NCBI GenBank assembly: GCA_003862155.1
Contig: QOUV01000008.1
Location: 1 to 64,000 of the forward strand
Source: Lachnospiraceae bacterium
GTDB taxonomy: Bacteria; Bacillota; Clostridia; Lachnospirales; Lachnospiraceae
Reading direction: 5' to 3'
Length of the DNA: 64,000 nucleotides
The position numbers and the translations under genes were made by a program. This document shows positions 34,395 through 42,973 of this stretch, in pieces. The notes under the pieces were generated by a model. That model was not told where the DNA came from. It saw only the letters and a list, made by a program, of their open reading frames with translations, and did not search any database. Every line of letters begins with the position of its first letter. Positions within the stretch are counted from its first letter, which is position 1.

Positions 34395-34756
34395 CAGCCA
34401 ATAACCTTTTTCACTGCTTCAAGTACTCGCTCTGCCTGGAAAGGCTTAACGATAAAGTCCTTGGCACCTGACTGAATAGCTTCAATAACCATGGCCTGCT
34501 GACCCATGGCTGAACACATGATAACCTGTGCATTAGGATCCTTTGCACGGATACCTTTAAGGGCACCGATACCATCCATCTCAGGCATAGTGATATCCAT
34601 AAGTACGAGATCAGGTTTGGTCTCTGTGTATAACTCGATAGCTTTTACACCGTTCTCTGCCTCACCTACTACGTTATAGCCATTCTTCGTAAGGATATCT
34701 TTGATCATCATCCTCATGAATGCTGCATCGTCACAGATAAGTATGTTTTTTCCCAT
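34394..34756 (-). CDS. cheY: Chemotaxis response regulator CheY
   Basis: A 120-residue single-domain receiver with all key residues: ILICDDAAFMR with the acidic pair, DLVLMDITMPEMDG with the phospho-acceptor Asp, VIMCSAMGQ with the Ser/Thr switch and DFIVKPF with the conserved Lys. Its position after fliY matches Bacillus and Clostridia. It should bind FliM and FliY at the switch when phosphorylated. Confidence 0.97.
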   Translation of the reverse strand: MGKNILICDDAAFMRMMIKDILTKNGYNVVGEAENGVKAIELYTETKPDLVLMDITMPEMDGIGALKGIRAKDPNAQVIMCSAMGQQAMVIEAIQSGAKDFIVKPFQAERVLEAVKKVIG

Positions 34757-34781
34757 TTTGTCATCTCCTTGTTATTTGACC

Positions 34782-35948
34782 TTACTTTACTATCTCGGTA
34801 ATACGAACTCCGAAAGACTCTTCGATGACGACTACCTCACCTTTTGCTACATATTTACCATTCACAAGGACATCCACCGGCTCTCCGGCTATCTTGTTCA
34901 GCTCGATAATAGTACCTGGAGCGAACTCTAGGATGTCTTTTATGGATTTGTGCGTTCTGCCAAGCTCTACCGTCACTTCAAGTGGAACGTCCATAATCAG
35001 GTTGATATTTTCATTTGCCAGCTGCGGGGTAATATTCGACGCAAATGGTGTGAACTGGGCCTGCTGAACGTTCACAGTATTTTGTACGGGCTGAGACGGT
35101 GGAGGCGGCATACTGCCCGGATTCTGCTGCATATACTGCTGTGCTCCATTATTATTAACTGGATTCTGATTCTGTACTGGCTGCTGCGGCTGTGGCTGTG
35201 TCTCAACAGGAGGCGGAGTAAAGTTCATATCGTCTGCAGTAGACTGTGAATCTTCCTGCATATTCTTTGCCACCAGTGAACACATCTCTTTTGCAAGGCT
35301 GATAGGATACAGCTGCATCATCTTTGAATCAACCAGATCTCCAATCAGCATCTTAAAACTTATCAGTACAAAAGATCCTTCAAGGAAAGAATCAATATCT
35401 CCTCCGTTGACCTGTTCGTGCAGATCAATAAGATCTGACTGCGGTGGTGAGATATCGACTGTCATATTCAGCATAGAGGAAAGTGCTGTAGATGCTGAAC
35501 CCATCATCTGGTTCATGGCCTCTGAAATAGCTGACAGATGAAGCTCGGTGATCTCTCCGTCGACCTTGGTTCCATCGCCACCCATCATCAGGTCCGTGAT
35601 GATCTTTACATCGTTTTCTTTAAGTATAAGGATATTGCTTCCGTTTAGTCCTCGGGTATAACTGATCTTTACCATGACGCAAGGGCGCTCGTACAAACCT
35701 ACGATGTCATCCCAAGTCGCCATTGAGACTACTGGAGTAGAAATCTCAACTTTTTTATTCACCAGGGAGAATAAAGTGGTAGCCGCAGTTCCCATGCTGA
35801 TGTTCGCGACTTCACCGATGGTATCCTTTTCCTGATCGGAAAGAGTATCTGCACTATTTGGTGCTCCTGCAGCGGCGTTTCCGCCATCGCCTGAAGCATT
35901 ATTCAGGAGTGCATCAATCTCATCCTGAGATATCGTGGTATCTCCCAT
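34782..35948 (-). CDS. fliY: Flagellar motor switch phosphatase FliY/FliN
   Basis: A 388-residue FliY. The N-terminal CheY-P-binding peptide is SQDEIDALL. A CheC-like phosphatase domain (about 40-215) follows, with motifs EKDTIGEVANISMGTAATTL and SAISEAMNQMMGSASTALS, each keeping E and N. A Gln/Pro/Asn-rich linker (about 235-300) precedes the C-terminal FliN/SpoA domain, LEVTVELGRTHKSIKDILEF plus VDVLVNGKYVAKGEVVV. ATG at 35948 lies one base after the fliM stop; an upstream in-frame codon would only reach into fliM. Confidence 0.95.
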   Translation of the reverse strand: MGDTTISQDEIDALLNNASGDGGNAAAGAPNSADTLSDQEKDTIGEVANISMGTAATTLFSLVNKKVEISTPVVSMATWDDIVGLYERPCVMVKISYTRGLNGSNILILKENDVKIITDLMMGGDGTKVDGEITELHLSAISEAMNQMMGSASTALSSMLNMTVDISPPQSDLIDLHEQVNGGDIDSFLEGSFVLISFKMLIGDLVDSKMMQLYPISLAKEMCSLVAKNMQEDSQSTADDMNFTPPPVETQPQPQQPVQNQNPVNNNGAQQYMQQNPGSMPPPPSQPVQNTVNVQQAQFTPFASNITPQLANENINLIMDVPLEVTVELGRTHKSIKDILEFAPGTIIELNKIAGEPVDVLVNGKYVAKGEVVVIEESFGVRITEIVK

Positions 35949-35949
35949 C

Positions 35950-36930
35950 CTAACCTTCTTCCTCTCGTATAACATTTGTTACCCTGACTGCATACTTATT
36001 ATCATAAGTACCGGGAAGGGCATTGAACTTCTTTATAGACCCGACATAGACATCGAGTTCATCATCTGCTTTTTTGTCAAGTCTTATAATATCACCATTC
36101 TGCAATGAAATAAAGTCATTAACGCTGATGGTGGAATTACCTAAAACTGCAGTAACAGGAACCTGCGTTTTCTGGATAAGCTTTTCCATGTCTTCGGTAA
36201 AGGCCTTGTCATTCTGTTCCTGCATATTCGAGAACCAGAACTTCGTGTTCAGCTTATCCATAACCGGCTCTAAGGTAATGTAAGGAAGACAGATATTCAT
36301 CATACCTTCAACATCGCCAATCTTCAAATTCATCGTCACTATGGCGATCATCTCAGCCGGAGAAATAATCTGGGCGAACTGTGAGTTCGTCTCTATCCTG
36401 TTCAGCTTCGGATGTATATCACACACATTCTGCCACGGCTCACGCAGCAACTCGACACAGGTATTTAAAACACGCTGAATGATCAGGATCTCTATCTCCG
36501 AGAAATCTCTTTCCTTCTCAAGTGGTTCACCCTCGCCTCCAAGCATACGGTCCACGATCGCAAATCCAAGACTTGTGCCCATGTCCATAATAATGTTTCC
36601 CTTAAGAGGCTCAACATCAACTATACTTAAAAGAACAGGGTTCGATAGAGAGTTCGTAAACTCCTGATATGTAACGGCTTCCGAGTTCATGACATCGGCC
36701 TGTACATTCTTGCGGAGATATACCGGAAGGTTGGTCGAAAGAAGCCTGCCATAGTGTTCAAATATGACTTCGAGTGTCCTCAGGTGTTCCTTAGAGAATT
36801 TCGACGGCCTGGAGAAATCGTAATCCTTAACAGGCGGTTCCTGCGGCTTTACATCATCGACATCCACCTCGCCATTGTTCATGGCGTTTAACAGCTTGTC
36901 GATTTCTTCCTGGGAGAGGACATCACTCAT
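35950..36930 (-). CDS. fliM: Flagellar motor switch protein FliM
   Basis: A 326-residue FliM. The N-terminal CheY-binding peptide is LSQEEIDKLLNAM. The middle CheC-like domain includes SKEHLRTLEVIFEHYGRLLS and MDMGTSLGFAIVDRMLGGEG, without the phosphatase Glu/Asn pairs. The C-terminal SpoA domain contains VPVTAVLGNSTISVNDFISL and GDIIRLDKKADDELDVYVG. It sits in the C-ring between FliG and FliY. Confidence 0.97.
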   Translation of the reverse strand: MSDVLSQEEIDKLLNAMNNGEVDVDDVKPQEPPVKDYDFSRPSKFSKEHLRTLEVIFEHYGRLLSTNLPVYLRKNVQADVMNSEAVTYQEFTNSLSNPVLLSIVDVEPLKGNIIMDMGTSLGFAIVDRMLGGEGEPLEKERDFSEIEILIIQRVLNTCVELLREPWQNVCDIHPKLNRIETNSQFAQIISPAEMIAIVTMNLKIGDVEGMMNICLPYITLEPVMDKLNTKFWFSNMQEQNDKAFTEDMEKLIQKTQVPVTAVLGNSTISVNDFISLQNGDIIRLDKKADDELDVYVGSIKKFNALPGTYDNKYAVRVTNVIREEEG

Positions 36931-36948
36931 GATACCACCCCATTTTCT

Positions 36949-37494
36949 TTACTGGTAAATAACATTGGTAAATGAAACACCTACTACAAAATCTTTGTCA
37001 AAGAGCTTCTGCTCTGCCTTCGTGCAGGCATCTATAACAGTCTGCTGATTGTTCTGCATCTGAGTCACAGTATACTGAGAAACTGTCTGCTGGATAGCCT
37101 GTGAAACCTGGCCGGCTGCTGAACCCGACTCATTTGTCAGTGCAGCGTAGTTAACCTTGTAACTTTTAGCCTTGGAATTCATAATAAGCTGGGCCTTGAT
37201 GACGGCGACGTGGTTCTTTCCGTCTGTAGACTTTAAGTTGATCGTAAGGCCATCGTCTCCGCCGATAGCTATCATAGTCTGATCTGCAATAGATACCTTC
37301 TGATCGGAATTACCTTCTCCATTGCTGGCAGTAGCTGAACCGTTCTGATCGAGATCGATCGCCGAAGCCACCTTCGAGACCAGTGAATTCACATTCTTTA
37401 CTTCTGGAAGTATAGCAACAGCAAGTATCGCTGTAAGCAGAAGATTTATAAGGACTAACGCCAGAGTTACCATCGTGAGTAAACTTTTCTTCAT
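36949..37494 (-). CDS. fliL: Flagellar basal body-associated protein FliL
   Basis: A 181-residue protein with one N-terminal membrane helix (about 7-30) and an extracellular domain. The C-terminal half follows the FliL pattern with AALTNESGSAAGQVSQAIQQ and the end DKDFVVGVSFTNVIYQ. FliL surrounds the stator complex. It is placed between motB and fliM, as expected, although sequence similarity is modest. Confidence 0.85.
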   Translation of the reverse strand: MKKSLLTMVTLALVLINLLLTAILAVAILPEVKNVNSLVSKVASAIDLDQNGSATASNGEGNSDQKVSIADQTMIAIGGDDGLTINLKSTDGKNHVAVIKAQLIMNSKAKSYKVNYAALTNESGSAAGQVSQAIQQTVSQYTVTQMQNNQQTVIDACTKAEQKLFDKDFVVGVSFTNVIYQ

Positions 37495-37515
37495 CTAAAA
37501 ACTCTCTTTCTTCCT

Positions 37516-38421
37516 CTATCTCTTTGAATAATATGAGTTATAAATCTTTATCTCTACTCTTCTGTTGCGGGCTCTGCCTTCCGGAGTCTTGTTGCTGGCT
37601 ACCGGATCGTATTCTCCTCTGCCGGAGCTGTAGATGTGCGAAGCTTTTACAGAAGAATACTGTCTGATATCGTTTGCCACGTTCAGAGCTCTGTACGCTG
37701 AAAGAACGTTGTTGTCTTCGTACTTAGCAGAATGTATCGGAACATTGTCCGTATGACCTTCGACCTCTATAAGTGAATCCTTATAGTTATTTAAAATCTG
37801 GCTTATCTTCTGAACGATAGGACGAGCATCGGCTTTAAGTTCGGCCTTTCCTGAGTCAAACAAAAATGCACCGTTTAACGTCAACCTGACATACTGTCCA
37901 TTGAAATCTATCTCTACGTTGTCTTGAATTCCATTGCTCTTAAGCTGTTTTTCGATGTTCTGGGACATCTTCTCGGATTCCTTTAGAGACTGCTCTTCAA
38001 CAGTCTTCTTGGCCTCCTCCTCCGAGTTCTTCTTATTCTGCTCGGACTTCGAAGTACCCCCAGTAGCGTCACCTGTCGCTGTCGTTTTTCCAGACTGGCC
38101 ATTATTTTTGCTGTTTCCCGACTGGTTCCCGGTCTCATTTGCAGCCTTTGTAAGAGCCTTTCCGAAATAATTCGCTATCTCAGGGAGCTGTGTCATGCCG
38201 TTTGATATAAGAATACCATCCGACAGATTACTGCCACCAGACGGCAGTATCGAAAACGCCTGGTTAACTGACTGTGCCACTGATTCAATCTTGGACTGTG
38301 TCAGTGTAGACATAGAGAACAGCAACACGAAGAAACAAAGCAGGAGATTCATCAGATCTGAGAAAGTCGACTGCCATAGAGGGAAGGTTTTGGGAGGCTC
38401 AGGAGGTTTCTTGAAAGCCAT
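37516..38421 (-). CDS. motB: Stator protein MotB
   Basis: A 301-residue MotB. The single membrane helix carries the proton- or sodium-binding Asp in WQSTFSDLMNLLLCFFVLLF (Asp22). A plug and a Ser/Asn/Lys-rich linker (about 80-165) follow. The OmpA-like peptidoglycan-binding domain includes LFDSGKAELKADARPIVQKI and VEGHTDNVPIHS, with YSSGRGEYDPVASNKTPEGR and the end ARNRRVEIKIYNS. The stop overlaps nothing; the start overlaps motA by one base. Confidence 0.96.
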   Translation of the reverse strand: MAFKKPPEPPKTFPLWQSTFSDLMNLLLCFFVLLFSMSTLTQSKIESVAQSVNQAFSILPSGGSNLSDGILISNGMTQLPEIANYFGKALTKAANETGNQSGNSKNNGQSGKTTATGDATGGTSKSEQNKKNSEEEAKKTVEEQSLKESEKMSQNIEKQLKSNGIQDNVEIDFNGQYVRLTLNGAFLFDSGKAELKADARPIVQKISQILNNYKDSLIEVEGHTDNVPIHSAKYEDNNVLSAYRALNVANDIRQYSSVKASHIYSSGRGEYDPVASNKTPEGRARNRRVEIKIYNSYYSKR

Positions 38422-39218
38422 TAAGCTTCACCGCCCTTCTCATCTCCTACTGCTACAGAAGCCCTGTCTGCTGGCGGAAGGAAGGTCTTAAGCTTCTCTT
38501 CGATTACTCTTGGGTTCTCACCAGCCTGTATAGAAAGCAGTCCCTCAACTACAAGTGTCTTTATAGAAATCTCGTTATCTGTGTTTACCTTCAGCTTATT
38601 CTCAATAGGCTGGCAGATCCAGTTCGCGATAAGTGATCCGTAGAATGTGGTAATAAGGGCAACAGCCATATTCGGTCCGATAGTAGATGCATCCTGCAGA
38701 TCCTTAAGCATGTTGATAAGTCCGATCAGAGTACCGATCATACCCCAGGCAGGACCCTGGGCAGCCCAGAAATCAAACATTCCTATGATAACCTGATGTC
38801 TCGAATACATCGAGTTCATATCGTTCTCAAGTATAGATCTGACAAGGTCGGCATCAGTACCATCTACGATAAGCAGGAGGCCCTTCTTCATAAACTCGTC
38901 GTCGAGGCTGTTCGCAGTCTCCTCAAGTGTAAGAAGGCCTTCCTTTCGGGCTACGTTTGCCATATCTATAATCTGTGTGATAACTTTCTTTGGGTCACTG
39001 TTCTTAGGCTCCTGTACAGCCTGTTTGATACCATTCTTGAAACTGTTGATAAGATCTGGAAGTTTCATACTGGTAAGCAGTGATGAAAGAGATCCTCCAA
39101 TAGTAATGATGATAGAAGGAACATCTATATATGAATTCACGGAAGCACCTGAAGAAATGATTCCGTAAAGGGTCATACAAATACCTAAAACAAGACCAAT
39201 TAACGTTGATAAATCCAA
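38421..39218 (-). CDS. motA: Stator protein MotA
   Basis: A 265-residue MotA with four membrane segments (about 2-20, 32-50, 150-175, 182-205). The cytoplasmic loop (50-150) includes VARKEGLLTLEETANSLDDE. MIGTLIGLINMLKDLQDAST and MAVALITTFYGSLIANWICQ match the conserved core of helices 3 and 4. The start codon is TTG at 39218 with AGGGGG six bases upstream; no better in-frame ATG is present. A separate promoter precedes the gene. Confidence 0.96.
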   Translation of the reverse strand: MDLSTLIGLVLGICMTLYGIISSGASVNSYIDVPSIIITIGGSLSSLLTSMKLPDLINSFKNGIKQAVQEPKNSDPKKVITQIIDMANVARKEGLLTLEETANSLDDEFMKKGLLLIVDGTDADLVRSILENDMNSMYSRHQVIIGMFDFWAAQGPAWGMIGTLIGLINMLKDLQDASTIGPNMAVALITTFYGSLIANWICQPIENKLKVNTDNEISIKTLVVEGLLSIQAGENPRVIEEKLKTFLPPADRASVAVGDEKGGEA

Positions 39219-39270
39219 TTTTATGCCCCCTGAGGTCTATTGTTTGTACACATAAAAAACACCATATAAT

Positions 39271-39299
39271 ATATTACTAGATTGCAGTGCGTTTGTCCA
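39271..39299 (-). promoter_or_regulatory. Candidate SigA promoter of motA
   Basis: Minus strand TGGACA (39294-39299), a 17-bp spacer and TAATAT (39271-39276). It lies in the 289-bp AT-rich gap between flgD and motA, downstream of the flgD terminator, where a new promoter is expected. The -35 box has one mismatch and the -10 has two, so support is moderate. No FlbD-like reading frame was found in this gap. Confidence 0.5.
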
Positions 39300-39440
39300 C
39301 TTTTTTAGTAAATTTTTGTGTAAGATTTTTATACAATATACTAGAATTAGTAGTTTTCGTTTCGCACTGACGGCTTATTGCAACATCAATCAATGAATAT
39401 ATTCTATACTTTTTCACTAAAAAAATAAAGTAGGATTCTT

Positions 39441-39494
39441 AAAAAAAAATAAACCCATGCCCTTTTTCACTGTTCTGTGAAAAAATAACATGGG
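39441..39494 (-). terminator. Intrinsic terminator after flgD
   Basis: On the minus strand CCCATG (39489-39494) pairs with CATGGG (39454-39459), enclosing an inner TTTTTCAC/GTGAAAAA stem. It is followed by TTTATTTTTTTTT. It lies 14 bases after the flgD stop and splits the flagellar cluster into two transcription blocks. Confidence 0.85.
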
Positions 39495-39507
39495 ATTTTC
39501 AGTTTCC

Positions 39508-40290
39508 TCAGGCCTTACCTGAATCACCATTTACTGTGGTATCAGCTGTTTTTGTGTCTGATGCTGAATTCGTATTGGTTGAGGCTTTCGTAGTATCAGA
39601 AGCCTGATTTGTGTTAGAAGCAGTAGTATTTTTTTTGGATTTCCCGGTAAGAATATCTGCCCTTTTTACAAGATCCTCAATGGTCTGAACAGTAGTCTTA
39701 GGAATGAAAGACTGCTGATAAGTGGTCAGTGAGTTGTAAACTTTCTGAATATTATAGACAGATTCTGTATCTGCGACTGTCAGCTGGTTTACTGATGGAA
39801 GCTTTGCAAGCTCCTGATTTATCGTATCTCTTATGGTCGTCGCTGTGTAGTAGTCGCTGTCCTTTACACCGGTGACATTGTCTATAGAGAAGTCGTCGTC
39901 GCCGATATGAAGCCAGGTAGAACCGTCTTTTTTGAAGGTATATTCTACCTTTCCTGTGTGCTCTACTCCGTCGTCGTCAGTTGCTGTAGCAATCTGTCCG
40001 ACAAGGGAATTTCCGCTCATTTTTTCAAAGGAAGTGGCCATATTTTCCACAGCTTCTACCTGTGAGAAAGATGCCATCTCTTTTAAGTACTCTGTATTGT
40101 CCGTAGGCTCAAGTGGGTTCTGGTACTTCATCTGAGCCACAAGGAGCTTCATGAACATATCCTTTGTCTGCTGTGTCTTAGATGTGGACTTCTCTGTTTT
40201 TGAATTTTCCTCAGCAGACTGACTCTCTACATTGGCTACAGACTTGTTACCGGTTACCGCTCCATTGATTATCTGTGTTGTAACTGCCAT
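39508..40290 (-). CDS. flgD: Flagellar hook capping protein FlgD
   Basis: A 260-residue hook-cap protein. The conserved N-terminal export and capping segment reads TKDMFMKLLVAQMKYQNPLE followed by PTDNTEYLKEMASFSQVEAV. A short central domain holds GTVEYTFKKDG-like sequence. The C-terminal 60 residues are rich in Thr, Ser, Asn and Lys and look disordered. FlgD normally precedes flgE; here it follows flgE and the small flagellar gene. A terminator comes directly after it. Confidence 0.93.
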   Translation of the reverse strand: MAVTTQIINGAVTGNKSVANVESQSAEENSKTEKSTSKTQQTKDMFMKLLVAQMKYQNPLEPTDNTEYLKEMASFSQVEAVENMATSFEKMSGNSLVGQIATATDDDGVEHTGKVEYTFKKDGSTWLHIGDDDFSIDNVTGVKDSDYYTATTIRDTINQELAKLPSVNQLTVADTESVYNIQKVYNSLTTYQQSFIPKTTVQTIEDLVKRADILTGKSKKNTTASNTNQASDTTKASTNTNSASDTKTADTTVNGDSGKA

Positions 40291-40326
40291 TTACCCGTCT
40301 CCTTGTAAAAATAAAACGTAACCTGT

Positions 40327-40719
40327 TCAGACGATCACAGCGCCATCGATATTCGTAAATGCTTTCTCCTTTGACTCATTACTGTCTAAGGCAGTGATAA
40401 CAGTCTGTGAAGGAACGTTTACGATAAAAGCGAGTGAATCCATAAGAACAAGTGAATTCTTGATATCCTTCTCTTCCGCCTTTTTTAATCCATCCGAAAG
40501 CCGACCGGTCTGCTCTGCTGAGAGACTTATATCTCTCTGGGCCAGCCTTTCGGAGGCGTGTTTTGAGAAACGGAGCCCGTCTGTCTCCTGGCTTGCTGCC
40601 TTTTCGAGAACTGACTGGAAACTGTCGGCCTCCGTGCCTTTATTTGTCTTCTTAGGAGAATTGATCCCGTATGTGTCACGAATCTGCTCTATAGAAGTAA
40701 ATCCTTTAATTCCGTTCAT
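40327..40719 (-). CDS. Small flagellar operon protein (TIGR02530-like)
   Basis: A 130-residue protein of the small family found between flgD and flgE in many Firmicutes. The recognisable core is LRFSKHASERLAQRDISLS, DGLKKAEEKDIKNSLVLMDS and LAFIVNVPSQTVITALD. ATG at 40719 is chosen because AAAGGAGGTG (40726-40735) lies six bases upstream; the ATG at 40728 overlaps that site. Function is unknown, probably related to hook assembly. The tandem-repeat array ends immediately upstream of its ribosome binding site. Confidence 0.88.
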   Translation of the reverse strand: MNGIKGFTSIEQIRDTYGINSPKKTNKGTEADSFQSVLEKAASQETDGLRFSKHASERLAQRDISLSAEQTGRLSDGLKKAEEKDIKNSLVLMDSLAFIVNVPSQTVITALDSNESKEKAFTNIDGAVIV

Positions 40720-40738
40720 GAAGCACACCTCCTTTCGT

Positions 40739-41180
40739 TACGCTTCGCTCGCTTTCGCTAATCTCGAAGAACGACCTCGCTTCGGGCTCGGCCTACGCTA
40801 TGCTTGTCCTCACCTCGAAGCTTTCGACAAAGAAGTTCTTCTCGCTAAGCTCAAACTTCGCTTCGCTCGTTTTCGCTAATCTCGAAGAACGACCTCGCTT
40901 CGGGTTCGGCCTACGCTGCGCTTGTCCTCACCTCGAAGCTTTCGACAAAGAAGTTCTTCTCGCTAAGCTCAAACTTCGCTTCGCTCGTTTTCGCTAATCT
41001 CGAAGAACGACCTCGCTTCGGGTTCGGCCTACGCTGCGCTTGTCCTCACCTCGAAGCTTTCGACAAAGAAGTTCTTCTCGCTAAGCTCAAACTTCGCTTC
41101 GCTCGTTTTCGCTAATCTCGAAGAACGACCTCGCTTCGGGTTCGGCCTACGCTGCGCTTGTCCTCACCTCGAAGCTTTCG
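40739..41180. repeat. Tandem array of a 118-bp CTTCG-rich repeat
   Basis: Copies begin at 40763, 40881, 40999 and 41117, giving an exact period of 118 bp. A partial copy lies at each end, with about 3.7 units in total. Copies two and three are identical over the full unit, and the truncated last copy matches them over its length; the first differs by three substitutions. The unit is rich in CTTCG/CGAAG, CGCTTCGCTCG and short self-complementary stretches (CGAAGCTTTCG, AAGAAGTTCTT). 118 is not a multiple of three, so it is unlikely to encode a repeat protein. The array abuts the flgE stop codon on one side and the ribosome binding site of the small flagellar gene on the other. It is the only stretch over 300 bp without a gene. 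Confidence 0.95.
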
Positions 41181-41181
41181 G

Positions 41182-42960
41182 TCATCTCTTCAGGTTTGTA
41201 AGTTCCTCAAGCATCGTATCTGATACTGTGATGATTCGGCTGTTTGCCTGGAAACCACGCTGTGTGGTGATCATCTGAGTGAATTCCTGTGCAAGATCGA
41301 CGTTTGACATCTCGAGGTAACCGGAATTCATCGAAGAACCATCTGAAGTAATTTCCTGTCCGATCCCATCGAATGATCCTGAGTTTAATGTGGTCTGATA
41401 GCAGTTATTTCCAAGGCTCTCAAGTCCTGATGCATTGGCAAATCTGGCAACAGGGATCTGTCCTAAAAGCTCTGTGTTGCCATTCGAATACGAAGCGAAG
41501 ATCTGTCCGTCGTTTTGAATCGTAAGTCCGGTCATCTGTCCGATCTTCTTACCAGCGCCATCAGAACCATCAGAGACAGTACCTCGATTGAGACCGGCAG
41601 TTGAGCTTCCACCGTTGTCGTAGTTTAGAAGGGTTGAGAAGTCAATTGTTATATCCTTGGTGAACTGTTTTCCTAATTTTGTAACATTAAGGGTTACTGA
41701 TGTGCCCTTAGACTCTTCCCCTTTGTCAGTTCGTGCCGACAACTGATGGAAAGTACCATTTGAAGTATTAAAGTACATGTCGTATGTTGCTGCATTGGAC
41801 TTTACTTTCAGTGACTGGGTATTGTAGTCAAATGATACGTCAACTTGTTTACCAGAATAATTACTTGCTACACTTGAAAGAGAAGGGAAAACAGTTGCCA
41901 ACGAAACAGACGTAGAAGTAGCAGCTCCAGAGAACGTGATTTTCATTGAGTTGATATCCCCACTTCCTATAGATGTGCCGGTTAAAGTAGCAGTCATCTG
42001 ATCTGTGCCAGTTCCTGTTTTTATAATAAAGTTACCGCCATTTTTCTCTACCGTGTACTGAGAAGCATCGAGCTGGTATGAGTCTACAGACACTCCGCTG
42101 GCAGATCCAAACAGCTCTGATTGTGCCTTGAGTATATCTGTTTCGGATGAAGTCGGAGACACTTTATTTGTAACGTACTCATCATAAAGATCGAAAGGCA
42201 CGCCATTTGAATTTGTCTTGGAATCTGATGTAATAGAATTCAGCTCGATAGTAAATCCGTTGTCAGAAACATTACCATCAGTACCGCTTTTATTTTCACC
42301 TGACTTAATATTAAACTTTGCTGTATAGGCATATCCAAGGCTGTCATAGAAAGTAAGACTCATTATATGTCCTGAAGTACCAGTGACATTTGAATCATTG
42401 GCATCAACTATTCCTGAAGCGTAAGCCTTAGTAGTCTGCTCAGGATCTGAAGTCTTATGTTCAGCGCTCATAACTTTAAGAGGTGATACGGTATCTCTCT
42501 TGATGGTTTTTGGACTCGCAGTTGAATCAACCTGCCAGCCCTGTACAAGGTATCCTGTAGATGTCATTGCGAGGTTTCCGTTGCCATCTACATAGAAAGA
42601 GCCGGCGCGGGTGAAGAGGTTCGATGAACCGTCGCTTACAATAAAGAAGTTTGTAGACTGCTTATCTACGAGACGGAGATCTAGGCCGTCACCTGTAGCC
42701 TCCGATGAACCCTGGGTTGTGATAGAAATCTTATTTGCAGCGGTAGTAACACCGAGACCTATCTGTCTGGCATTTACACCACCCTTTGTAGAAGTACCGC
42801 CACTGGCATTTGACATAGTCTGATACATCACATCCTGGAAGGTAGTTGATGTAGACTTGAATGCTGTGGTGTTTACGTTTGCGATATTATTACCGATGAC
42901 ATCCATCTTTGACTGATGGGTCTTTAATCCGGCTACGCCGGAAAAAAGTGATTTCATCAT
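41182..42960 (-). CDS. flgE: Flagellar hook protein FlgE
   Basis: A 592-residue hook protein, long for the family. The N-terminal rod segment MKSLFSGVAGLKTHQSKMDV and GNNIANVNTTAFKSTSTTFQ contains the flagellar rod signature. A large Ser/Thr/Gly-rich variable region (about 200-470) corresponds to the exposed D2/D3 domains. The conserved C-terminal part is GYLEMSNVDLAQEFTQMITT and QRGFQANSRIITVSDTMLEE. The first ATG is 9 bases after AGGAGG. It follows fliK by 13 bp, whereas in most relatives flgD lies in between. Confidence 0.95.
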   Translation of the reverse strand: MMKSLFSGVAGLKTHQSKMDVIGNNIANVNTTAFKSTSTTFQDVMYQTMSNASGGTSTKGGVNARQIGLGVTTAANKISITTQGSSEATGDGLDLRLVDKQSTNFFIVSDGSSNLFTRAGSFYVDGNGNLAMTSTGYLVQGWQVDSTASPKTIKRDTVSPLKVMSAEHKTSDPEQTTKAYASGIVDANDSNVTGTSGHIMSLTFYDSLGYAYTAKFNIKSGENKSGTDGNVSDNGFTIELNSITSDSKTNSNGVPFDLYDEYVTNKVSPTSSETDILKAQSELFGSASGVSVDSYQLDASQYTVEKNGGNFIIKTGTGTDQMTATLTGTSIGSGDINSMKITFSGAATSTSVSLATVFPSLSSVASNYSGKQVDVSFDYNTQSLKVKSNAATYDMYFNTSNGTFHQLSARTDKGEESKGTSVTLNVTKLGKQFTKDITIDFSTLLNYDNGGSSTAGLNRGTVSDGSDGAGKKIGQMTGLTIQNDGQIFASYSNGNTELLGQIPVARFANASGLESLGNNCYQTTLNSGSFDGIGQEITSDGSSMNSGYLEMSNVDLAQEFTQMITTQRGFQANSRIITVSDTMLEELTNLKR

Positions 42961-42973
42961 AAGGCGTTACCTC

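Noticed and set aside
39219..39507. FlbD gene between flgD and motA
   Set aside because: No small open frame with FlbD features is present; the gap is AT-rich and holds a terminator and promoter-like boxes.
40394..40997. Open frames on the plus strand through the repeat array
   Set aside because: They run antisense to a real gene and through a 118-bp repeat that shifts frame each unit; no ribosome binding site or recognisable domain.
40739..41180. CRISPR array
   Set aside because: The period is 118 bp with the entire unit repeated; there are no unique spacers, no short repeat and no cas gene.
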